Assembly: GCA_035079385.1 (NCBI GenBank)
Contig: JAVHKY010000004.1
Coordinates: 17,515,001 to 17,579,000 of the forward strand
DNA from: Aspidiotus rigidus
Taxonomy: Eukaryota; Arthropoda; Insecta; Hemiptera; Diaspididae
Length of the DNA stretch: 64,000 nucleotides
Reading direction: 5' to 3'
Positions within the stretch are counted from its first letter, which is position 1. Every line of letters starts with the position of its first letter. A program made the translations under genes and the position numbers. Shown piece after piece: positions 23,001-35,000 of this stretch. The notes beneath the pieces are model-generated. The model had not been told where the DNA came from. It was given only the letters and a program-made list of their open reading frames with translations, and ran no database searches.

Positions 23001-26000
23001 TGAAAAAGTTGATTTTCTGGATTTCGTACTATATCTAGATCGTTCCAGCGACTGGAGAATTTGTTGACTATGCTCATGAATTCCAATATTTGAAGCATTG
23101 TCACCACAACTCGAGAGGAGATTCCTGCACTTCATGGAAGTGCACGGCTCCCAGTAACACAGTTTGTACTTCTACGACTTCAGGGGAACAAAAATAAACA
23201 TTCACCACTTTAAAGTAAAGGAAATGAATCTTAGGGGTGGGTGCGTATCGGTTTTTTACTATTTCCAGAGCGTCCTACCGACTGGAGAATTTGTTGACTA
23301 TTTTTTTCCAACTTGTAAGACTTATTAACATAAGAATTGACCTAATTGATGAAGAACATACAAAAAATCAGGGTTCTCCATGTTGAAAAAGTGGATTTTC
23401 TGAACTTGGTATTTCTAGACCGTTCCGGCAACTGGAGAATTTATTGAATAACTCGGCGGATGTATTTATATAAGAATTGACCTTGTTGATAAACCGAATA
23501 TGAAGAATCACGGTTTTCCATGTTGGAAAAGTGGATTACCTGGAGTTTTTACTATTTCCGGGGCATCCCAGAAACTGGCGAATTTTTTGACTATTTTTTT
23601 CAAACTCAGCAGACATGTTTACATAAGAATTGACCTAATTGATGAACGCAATACCAAAACTCACGGTCCTCCAAGGTAAAAAATTGGATGTTCTCAATTA
23701 TTTGTCCTTTCCAGACCATTACAGCGGCTGGAGAATTTTTTGAGCATTTTTTTCAAACTTGGCGTACATGTTTACTTAGGAATTGAACGAATTGATGAAC
23801 GAAATACCAAAACTCATGGTCCTCCAGGGTGAAAAAGTGGATTTTCTCACTTCTCTTCTATTTCCAGACTGTTCCAGCGACTGGAGAATTTTTCAACTAT
23901 TTTTCTCAATCTAACGTACTCCACCTAATCGGTGGACGTGTTTACATGAGAATTGACCAAATCGATAAACGAAATACTAAAAATATATTTTTGGTCCATC
24001 AACATTCCCATTTCATCTCACGGAGAAGTGCGTATTTTTCACCTCGAACATTGACCATTGATTTCTCGCGGTCTATTGCGGTAGCAGTCATAGTTCACCC
24101 CGCTATTCATGGAAAAATCACAGAAATTCATTAAATATTGATTTTTTTGGGAATGTTGCACCTCACCGATGACTATGGTACTCATGTATGTTGTAGTAGA
24201 AGATATGGCGCTTCAAATGAATGATTTTCCCCAGGTGCCCCCCCCCCCGATTTTTTTTTTATTCGAGTTTGATGTTTTGTTATAGCTAGAAACTAAGGAA
24301 AATATGAATTGTTTTTTTTGAAAAAAATACCATGGATGAACGTTCACATATACTAAAATGTCCTCAAGTTTCATCGCTGTGCGATCATTATTTGGCTGAG
24401 ATATAGCCATTTGGATTTTAGGCCTAAAAATCCCTCTGCAGCCCATGTGGGTGAGCGGATGGGTCCAATTTTTTGGATTTCGAGTTTTCTCATTGGGGAC
24501 AACATTTTGACGGACATTTGAAACATTTTCCGACCAAGGCCATTTTCCCTCCCCTTACCCGGCTAGAGCCTTTATAATTTTCAAATGATATAAACTATAG
24601 AAATCTTCGAGAAAGTTCAACTTGTTCTATTATTGTAATTATTGAAATCGAGAAATACCCCATGAAACAGATTTCCTGTATGGAATCAATTCTAAAAAGA
24701 AATCAAGCGAGGTGTAAAGACTCTCACTGAGCACCTGTTTAGGAAAGTTCTAATTCCACGAAAGCGGCGAGATCGTTATAGATTTCATCCCAAATTTCTC
24801 TCTTGCTAGTGCACAAGAAATTTTATCCACTCATTGAGACGTGAGGCACGTACGGATGGAAGGCACAGTTTTCTCTAATATAAGACGAAGAACAGGTCGA
24901 GAAAAATTTTCTTGTAAAGTTCCTCTCTGAAAGAGAGATAAATACTCACAATTGCTTCCGTGTAACATGTGAGAGCTTCGTCTGGCATTTGTCTGGCCGC
25001 CAATTCATCTCCCAATATCATTAGTTGAACATCGCTCATAGATTGATATACTACAAACCGAAATAATGATTAGCAGCATTTTTATGATCCGACTCAGACT
25101 TGGCGTCAAATGACACTGAAATATTCAAATTAATGTGGTGCACTAAACCCCGCTCTCCGCCATCTTCACTCATTTTTCAGACTTAAAAGAGCATTTTGAG
25201 TGAAAGTTTTTGTCGTTTACATATTTATTGTATCTTTACTGACTAAATGTATGTTTGTTACCCAAATGTTCACCATATGAGTTCTCTCCAGCGAAAGTAT
25301 TTCAATAAGTAAATAACAGCGTACAAATAACCAGCCTTACGTACGAAAGTCCACCACTTACTCATCTTAGCATCATCTACCTTTCCAGCATCATATAATG
25401 CCAGACTGAGAAGAACATGTTCATGACCTTCTTTCTTAGATTTCGATAGTAGCATACTCGTATCTTGTTTTACAGCGTTTTTGAAGTCGGAAAGCGCTGA
25501 ATCAAGATCGCCCTTCTTTGTGTAACAATTTCCTCGCAATCTGTAGTACTCCGATGTAGGAAACTTTTCCTAAAGTGAACGCCAAGTACACCCTTCAAAG
25601 GTTCAAGTAAGCTTCAATAATATTATACTTATTAAAACTTACGATCGCTTCAGTATAGGCATCTATAGCTTCTTCAAATTTTTCTATGGAGCACAGTCTG
25701 TCTGCTAGATGCGCGATTATGGGATGATCCAGGTTGAGTGATTCTGTGAATGAAAGTATTGCTCATAGTAGCTACTACTTTGACCTTATTTTTTTATAGA
25801 CAAAAAACTATTGAAGAACATTCGCGAATAATTTTTTCCGTTGACTTCTTGAGGAAAGAACTACCAAATTTGAGTGTATGAATCGTTCATATTATTGCCT
25901 TTTGAAGCCACTGACTAGGAGAGGCGTCACCTCGGGCTACTTCTGGCCATTTTTCCAGCTTGAACTCTTGTTTACCGAGGAGGGGGAATATTACTCTAAA

Positions 26001-29000
26001 ATTTTATTATTGAAAATTTTATAAATTTCTTCTCTACATGTGTGGGAAAAAATTTGGAAATTTTGGTATTTGTGAAGAGATTCTATTGATAATTTACTAC
26101 CATTCGATTTCCAGAGAAAAAAATTCCTCAGGACGTTGTGTGACCTTTTTTCTGCTAAGTATCTTATATGTGGGTTTACTAAGGTCTCTGAGAAAAAGTC
26201 ATGATGATATGCTTACCGTAAACGGCCTCAGAATATTTTCCTGCTTCAAATAAAGTATCACATAGAAGCATTTGATAATCCAAGGTGTATTCGTCATATT
26301 CTGCCGCTTTTCTGTAATCTGATATTGCGTCATCCAAATGCCCCATCGTCTTATGAACGTTTCCTCGTAATCTGTAGTAAGTAGCCTCTGTATTATGGCA
26401 ATCCTGAAGTTTAAACGTATAACGAGTTACAACTGTATTCACTAAAACAGGATAATGGTCGTTGAAAGTTATCGGTGGTCCTTCGATAAATTCATAGATT
26501 TCATTTTTTTTTTTTTTTTTTTTTTTTTTCTATTAAATTAACAAGCCAATTACTACTATACTTAGGGTCAATAACTCTTTGTTTCATGATGCTACACAGG
26601 AATTTACAAATTAACGGATACATAAAGTTACCAAAGTTATGGGCTCAGAGGGGACAGTGAGAATGAATATGAATTGGATGAAGGATCAAAATAGGTGAAT
26701 CGGTAGTAGTCCGTCGTGCTAACAATTTTCTTATTATTTTTTGAAAGGGAGTCTGTGATGCTGGGAGAGACAGAATGGTGAAGCTAGATGTAAATGTATT
26801 CGAGAGCCAAAGTGATGAGCCGATAGATAGATCATAAGTTCAGGGGTGAAGTAAGTGAAAGACATAAACAAAATTTAGATGCTATTTCAAACTCTGCAAT
26901 GACAGCGAGGAACTCGCAATTTTCGCAGTTCCAAGGGAAACGGCTAGTTTTATATAAGATGCATTAGGTCTGATCGAGAGTTGGGAATTTTCGAAGTCCT
27001 TCTCCCATTGCCAGTTAAATGAGAGTTTGCAGCGTAAAAACGTAAAATGTTGGATGTATACTTCAAATCTACGAAATTTGTATCTCAACTTCAATTTTCG
27101 GCCCTACTTAACTTTTTATGACTTTCTCAGCCGAGTTATGAACTAAAATATGACAAAAATTGACCAGTTTACCAAAATTCTCAAAAATTAAGAATCGGTA
27201 TCTCACTTGATTCATTTGAAAGTGAAATTTAATGCTGATACTGAAAAAAAAAATATACGTGAATGTACGTTATAGAGAAGCCCCCATGACGAGACGATCT
27301 GATGACGTCATAGAACAATCCCTAGCTCGGGAGTCAAAATTTTAACGGGGGACCTATGCTGTTGAGGGGGAGGAGGGTATTTTGAAAATTTTGTCATGCA
27401 TCGTGTGTTGTCCAGCAAAAAATCCAAGTCGGAAAAAATGGTTCAAGTCCAAGAAAGGTTGAAATTTTTCCGAGTTTCTCTCCTATCATGTATAGCTTTC
27501 AGATTGCAATTCTTTTAAATCCCTCTCTTATCATCACATCCGGGTCACAAAAGTCAAACGCGGATACATTTACACTCGCGCCCGTTTTCAAGGGATGCAA
27601 CCCCTCTTTAAATATAATTAATTAATATAAACTAAATTTTATAATTTATTTGATAATAACTATTTTAATCTTTATTATAATTAAATTAATTATTTATAAT
27701 TAATAAATTTAACAATTTAAAAATTTCTTAAGATAGATTAGAATCTGGATTTCATAATATAAATAATTTTAAAATTAATTTTTCTATACATTTTACTTAT
27801 ATTATAATTATAATATATTCATTTTTATCTTATTTGATATTGAATTAATAATTATTATTCCTTTAATAATTGTATTTAAAATAAACAAACATGAAATAAT
27901 ATTTATTATTATATTTCTTAAAATATTAATTATATTTATTGTGACAGTAATTAAAATAAAAAATAATAAAATTAATTGATTAAATTAAAGAAGAATAATA
28001 CAATATTTTATTTGCAATAGATTTAAAAAAAATTACTAATCTATTAAAAAATGAATCTTCTAGTTTAAAAAACACATTATATTTTTTCAATATAAAATTT
28101 AAATAAAGATCTGTATTTTTTTCAAAATGATATAGTAGGTTTTTAAATTTTAAATTTTTTTATTTGTTTTTACAAGCCTTAAAGCAACACAACGGGCAAT
28201 TAGCTCGATGAATATTACATGTGAGTAAAGATAATGGAGTTTACATCTTAGAATGATGAGTTAGGGATGAATATGGAGAAGGTAACAGTGTGCGGATATT
28301 ACTTCTATATATACTGTATATACTAATTTTTAATTTAAAATTTAATTAAATATATTAAAATTAATATAAAATTAAAATTCATAAAAATAATGATAATATA
28401 ATTAATTTGTAAATTGAATTAAATATTAAATTTAAATTTAAATATTCAAACCAAAATTTCTTAATTCCAATAAACTAAAAAATTTTCATGAATAATATTT
28501 TTAATAGTATTAAATAAAAATTTATTATCAATATTTCTAATTTTATCAATCAAAAATTGATTATTGAAAATAATTGGAAAAAATAAATATAAATAATAAA
28601 TTATTATTTTTAAAAAATTAATATAAATTTAATTGAGAAGAATTAATATGAATATTTTCATCAAATAAATAATTCTAAAAAAAAATAGTAAGTTTAATTA
28701 AACAAATAAAATTATATCAAAAAATATAATTATCTTTACAAATAAATATTCTAAAATATATTATATCTCTACAAATTAAAATACAGTACTTTATATAATT
28801 AAATAAATTTATTACTAAAAAAAAAACAACAGCTTCCTTAATGAAGTTAAACAAGGAACGCAGGGAACCTGTTTTATGAGTCAAATGGGATTTGGTATTG
28901 AAAATTCAATGAAGCCTAGACCTAGATAAGGCTAGTCTAAAGAAGGCCTAGACCTACTATAAGCCTAGTACATATAATGTAGTTCGAGAGTCTAAATTTT

Positions 29001-32000
29001 TTCAAGTCCCCCTCCTATCATATATAGCTCGAGAGTCAAAATTTTGCAAATCCCCCTCCTATCATATGAGAGTCGAAATTTTTTCTAAGTCCCTCTCCTA
29101 TCATATATATAGCTCGAAAGTCGAATTTTTTCCAAGTTTTTTGCTGGACAGCGCACGGCGGACGGCGCACGGCAAATTTCTCAAAAAGCCCCCCATAAAA
29201 CAGGTTCCCTGTTAAAAATCTAATTCAACTAATATTATTACAATGTGAACATCTTGACAATCATAATTATTTTAAATTATTAATGCAATACATAAAAATA
29301 ATATTGATTTAAATATAGCATGAATAATAATATGTATAACCAGAGACCGGATTTTTCGGCAAGAAAACGTGTGAATTTCGGCACTGAGATTGAAAAATTC
29401 GGCGATATTTGGCATTGTAAAAAAAGAGGGGGAAACACGCATTTTTCAGTGCATTTACTCACTCTCGATGGAAATTATGTAATTTTGAACTAAAATTAGC
29501 TTATTTTTCACCAGGGCTAATAAATTTTGGAAGAAAAAACTTCTTGATTTTCAATTAAAACTGCCTCACTTGAGAGCGTTGATTTTTTCCAATTAAAATT
29601 AGGCAGCTTCAGGACCAAATTTATGAATTTTTGGACAGGAATTGACCCCATTTTGACCCAAAATTCAGTATTTTTCAAACAAAATCGAACTAATTTCAGG
29701 CCAAATTTGGTAATTTTCAAGAAAATATTCACGATTTAGTATGAAATTTCTTAGTTCTATTGCAAATCAAGATTTGTAGTAATTTCGGCATTTTTCGGCG
29801 TTCTCATCAATTTTGGCATTTATTCCAGTTTCGGCAAAATATAATCATTATTTTTTTCCTGCATTCTATTCATTATAATTCAAATTTCATTTTGATTCTC
29901 GTTGATTTCACCCTTCAGGAGGAAAAGTGACAAATGCCGAGGAATCCAGTCTCTGAATATAACTAATATAGATATTTTATATATTAATTAATTAATAAAA
30001 AAAAATTTATTATATTAAACAAAAATTATCTATTGTTGACAAAGGTATCAATTTTTTTCCATCAAAAATAAATAATATTAAAATTCTATAATAAAATAAT
30101 ATTCGATTGAAAAATTCAAAAATCAATTGTAACTTAAGTTGATGAATGAATTAAAGAATAAATAAGTAAAGGATTCCCCCAAGAAAACAGACTGCGGGAA
30201 GAGTGTTGATACTGGTATGACCGATTCTAATGCAGGGTAGGATGGCTTCTTCTTGTCAGGAAGCGTGTTTTGAAATAGACCAAGAAATTGAAGATTTTTT
30301 CAGTAGATCGGAGCTTCTTGAAGGATAAGGAAGACCAGAAACCATACCAGGAGGAGAGATCAGTAACAGGATTTGAGATCATACGAGGAGAAGAATCATT
30401 TATGATAGGTGAACACAACAACTGCTTTGCGATAAGGTCCCCCACGTCATTCCTTAGGGTCGGTGTTTCCCGGTATTTATATAGAAAAGCGATAGAGGAT
30501 GAGGAAGACCTTAACGAGTGTGCAAGAATGAGGATTCGTTGGACGAAAAGATTCGTAGAATGAGATGGGAGGATTTGTGTATTAGACTTCTGAGGCCAAG
30601 AAGTTAGCACTGAGTAAAAGTGTGTGGTAATGGAGAAGAGGAACATCCGCCTCGGCCCATAGGCTGAGTGAAGGGCGGGTTTGTAATGCACCAAGGGGCA
30701 ATCGAAGTCCGAAAGACTGAATGGAGTCTAGCAATTTTCAGAATGTTTTATTAGCGTGGGTGTGAATTAGAGGACTGTAATGAAGTTTGGAACGCATTAG
30801 ACTATTGTAGAGTTAAAGGAGGATTTTGCTGTTACAACTGGTACGGAGATCTACGAGGGCTGTTCCAAAAGTAACTACACACACCCCGTGAATCAGTGAG
30901 AGATGGCGCAAAAAATTTCAAAAAATTATGTTTGATTCTTTAGGCTATAACTATTTTTCAAAGTAATCACCTTTACGATCAAGGCACTTATTATAAAGTG
31001 AGATGAGTTTTTCTATGCCGGTATGGTAGCATTCGGCGTCCTTATTGTTAAAAAAATTCTAAACAGCATTTTTAAAATTCTCGTCTGTCTCAAAATGCTG
31101 CCCCCTGAGCTCTTTCTGAAGGCCAGGGTAGGTCTGGTGAGTACGGAGGGTGGCTGAACGTGTCCCACTTCAAGTCGTTCACCAATGATTCGATGAGCCT
31201 CGCAGTATGAGACTGGGCATTGTCATGTAATACGAGCTCACCTTTCTCATGCTCGTACGAGAAACATCAACGTACGAATAATGTGTCGCTATCTCGTGGT
31301 GAAGATCTGTCAAGGTTAAGCGTCGATCTGTCGCCAACAGAACGCGCAGAATGTTTATCGTCTCGTCGTTTACAGAATGATGTTGATGGTCGGTCTGCAC
31401 ACTGTTCGTCGTGCATATCAGGTCTCCCTCCCTTAAACCTCGAAATAGGCATTTGAGAAAGTTAAAGGAACTCGGACGTTTTGCTCTTCAGATTTTAGTA
31501 TGCAAGCTAGGAGATTTTGGTGTTGAAGCTGAGACGAAGGAACTCGGCAGAGGATTGGGTGGTAATTGTAAAGTTCGGTAGCCCTAGACAAAGAAAATGT
31601 TCTTTCTTAGATTATGACCTACTACCATAACTGTTTTTTTGACTGAAAATCAAAACTACGGTCAGATGACGAATTGGAGATTTCGCAGTGATTAACTGGA
31701 GTAGTTTTGTTGCTCGTTGCTCGTTGAAAGTTAGTAGGGAACACTAAAGTTATTCACGAAGAGGCGTTTGTTTGGAAAGAGAAGAACACTCCATGTACCT
31801 CTCCCTGGAGGACACTGTTGTGGTTAGAGTATTGGTATTGAATTATGAACCTTAGAGATCTATCGTGGAGGAAGGATTGGATTTTTCGCGTTTTTTGATT
31901 TGTATAAATAGGGTAATATCGCGAACTGAATTTGAGTAAGTTACAAGCTGAATCATTTTTTTTGTCAACTTACGATTGCCTTTGTAAAACAACGAAGCGC

Positions 32001-35000
32001 CTCATCAAATTTTTTCGCACGATACAGATCGCGCCCAAGCTCCACCAAAGTTTTCTCTTTCGATATGTAGGTTCCTGCGTTATAATCACGTGTTGAAAAG
32101 TATAACTAATAAAAAACAAGTGAAGACGATGGGATCTTTGTATTTTGGAAAAATTTATCTAGAAAAATTACAGCTGATATACTTTGATATTTCCTCTCAT
32201 TTCGGCATTTAGTACTATAATTCCATTGTGCTCAATATCTTACTTAATGTTATGTAGACGTGTTCTAATGCGTTCGCTTTTCTCCCTGGGTTTGTTCCAG
32301 GACACGAGCCGAAATGAATGGCTAAAGAAACGAAATTGAGAAAATGCACTCCAAACTTCATTTCGAAAGAACTCGGATGCGTGTACATGAAATCATATTC
32401 GCGAAAAACCTGCTAAAAGTAATTCTGATTTTCCACTATCGACGAAAGCTTACTTAACTGTGTCAATATTTGGGTGTATTGTTCGAAGAACTTCCCGTAT
32501 GCTATTGGGATTGAGATTGCGTACAAATAGTCTCGATTTTATTCCTATTTTCGTGCTATTGAGGTCTTATTTAGACACTTCTGCTAATCGTTTGGTATAA
32601 TTTTTCAAATACATAGAGCAGGTACCAATATTTTTGTAGGAACAGTGCATCGTGGTGTTTACCTAAATTTTTCACCACTTGAGTAAATTTTCCCCCTTTT
32701 ATTGTCTTAGTCTATGCAGTCTTAGCGACTGGAAGGTTCAGATTCTAGCTACCTACGTATTCCTAAAATCTGGGGAAAAATATTAAAAAATTCTCCTAGC
32801 CGTCTGAAAGACTCGGGACTCCGCTTCTCTGTAGAAAGGTCAGGGGGGATCCAAATCTCCTAAAAGTAAGAAGAAACACCTAGATGAACTTTTAATTCGG
32901 TAAATAAAAACAGAATTGGCTTTTGTCATCAAGTTTGAAAAACGGACATTTCGCCACCGACCACAGATAGCATTATCGAAAAAAGTTGAACGTATACGAG
33001 TTCATCAATCGACATCTTCATTCTTCACACATTTTTCATCTCTTTTATTTGACGAAAAATTTCAACAACTTTGCAGATGTCTTCGAACGTCATATTCTCT
33101 AATAAATCTTTCAGATTTTCAAGGGCTAGATGAACAGGAAAATAAAAATTACTGCTACAACCCCATTACACTTTCTTCAGCTACCTTTTGCTAATTTTCA
33201 TTTCTTACCCTTTTGGGCTTCGTCGTACCTCTCCAACTCGAATAATAATTCGCCCAAATTAATCCAACTAACTTTTCGAAATTGATCTAATCGAACGCTT
33301 TCCTGAAAGTCGTAAAGTGCCATGGCCACGTTTTTGATATTGCGATAACAAAGTCCCCGTTTCTCGTAGGATTCAGCATCGTCGGAATAATTATCCTGAA
33401 ATTTTGATAGGTATTAATTATTATCGATCTTCAGAATTTACGAGTCGCCATATCAGTAGCTATTATGAACTCACGATAACCGTAGAGTAACAACGAATAG
33501 CCTTTTTGAAATTCTTCTTGGCAAGCAAACGATTTCCAAGTGTCTTGAGTTGAGATTTATTCAATGCGAGCATTTCTTCGCAGACGGAGGTAAACTCATA
33601 TAGGTAATGTATTCAATTTTTTTTGTGACATATTGTTAATGTAAAATATTCCTATTGTGGGAATGTTATCCTGTGTCAAGAGAGGGTTCAGGATATTGAG
33701 TTATGGTATACCCGATAAACCAGATCGACCAGATATCTCAGTTGATTTTGAGTAAATGTTGACCAAAAATAGGCTGAAGGGGCGCTCTGATGAGTGACTA
33801 ATAATAGACCAACTTTTTCAGTTGATTTAAAGCAACTTGACAAAATTTTGAATGAAAAAATGAGTCGATCTGTAGGTGATGTAGGTACCATAAAATGGTC
33901 TATCCTCAATCATTGGCCATACTTCGTCTGCAATTGACTATATTTTGACCATTTTTGACCAAAAAAAGAGTCGATTTCTAGGGAACCTTGACGATATAAA
34001 ATATTTTCTCATGGTCAATATTTAATCATTGTCAACAAACCACCATAATTTTAGAATTCTTCTGACGAAAAAGATTGGTAGATTTCTGGGCAATGCAGAC
34101 GATTATAAAATAGTCTGCTGTAGCCTATATTCAAGCGATATTAACGGACCGCTACAAATAGACCCCTTTTGACAAAGTAGAACAACCAAGTTTTGGCAAT
34201 AGAGACGCCATAAAACGGTCTATAGTTAGATGATATTAATAGACCATCATTTTCGACAGGAAAAACCAGTCCATATCTAAGGCTTTCTCATGTATAAGAG
34301 AAGAAAGAAATGAAGATAGCAATCTCGTTAGCAGGATTATATTGAGAGGACTGCGAGTTTGGTCTAAAATTGCAATATTAATTAGTATGCCTTCAATTAT
34401 TTATGGACAATGTTCAGAAATTTGTGGAATTAATCATGGATTTATACCAATTAAAATTGAATCACTCAATTTAAAAAATTTTCTTAAAATGAATCTAAAT
34501 ATTATATGTATCTATTTATTTAAATTTAATTTATAAAATTCTTACATTATTACGTAATTTTAATTTTAAATTTAATTATTATAATATAATTGACATAATA
34601 CAATAATTATCATTATTCTTTATCAATTTATTATTTAGAAATTAATTTTTATCAATTTAATTTATGTTAATTTTGTTATTTAAATTAACTCTTTAAAAAT
34701 TGTTTTTATTTGTCATAAATACACCTAATAATTTTCTATTAATTGAATGTAAAATTGAACAAAAAAATGAAAAATATCATTCTGGTTCAATATGATTATT
34801 TAAAATCATTAATTCTCATTTAAAGGATCAAATATGTTAAATAAATTGAATGATATAAAAAGTTATTTATTTTCAATTTTTTTAGTTGTTTTATAATAAT
34901 TTTTATTGAAAATTAATATAATTATTTTTATTAAATAATTATTTATTCTGAAAAAAAATCAGTAATTTTGATTAAATCAACTACTTATATCAAGAAAATT

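Larger units (their letters stand above)
28318..30170 (-). pseudogene. nad5: Mitochondrial nad5 copy (NUMT), split by two transposons
   Basis: On the minus strand, from the high-coordinate end, the mitochondrial-code reading gives FDGKKLMPLSTMDNFCLM (30068-30015), the counterpart of DLKKIIALSTLSQLGLM. After the hAT-like element (29341-29955) it gives HIIIHAMFKSMLFLCIALMI and [13 protein letters not shown] (29337-29230), the counterpart of HLLTHAxFKAxLFMCAGxxI...QDIRxMG. The reading resumes below a second element (28861-29211) with AT-rich text down to 28318 that fits the C-terminal part. Stops are present. Opposite strand to nad3, as in real insect mtDNA, which supports one contiguous mtDNA insertion. 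Confidence 0.8.

Noticed and set aside
21422..24134. Mirrored 101-111 codon ORFs as a possible conserved protein
   Set aside because: The conservation is fully explained by the palindrome arms; the text contains the degenerate 150-bp repeat and has no domain.
27600..28860. Bacterial endosymbiont DNA (extreme AT richness)
   Set aside because: The readable proteins are mitochondrial nad3/nad5 with TGA as Trp, so this is a NUMT.
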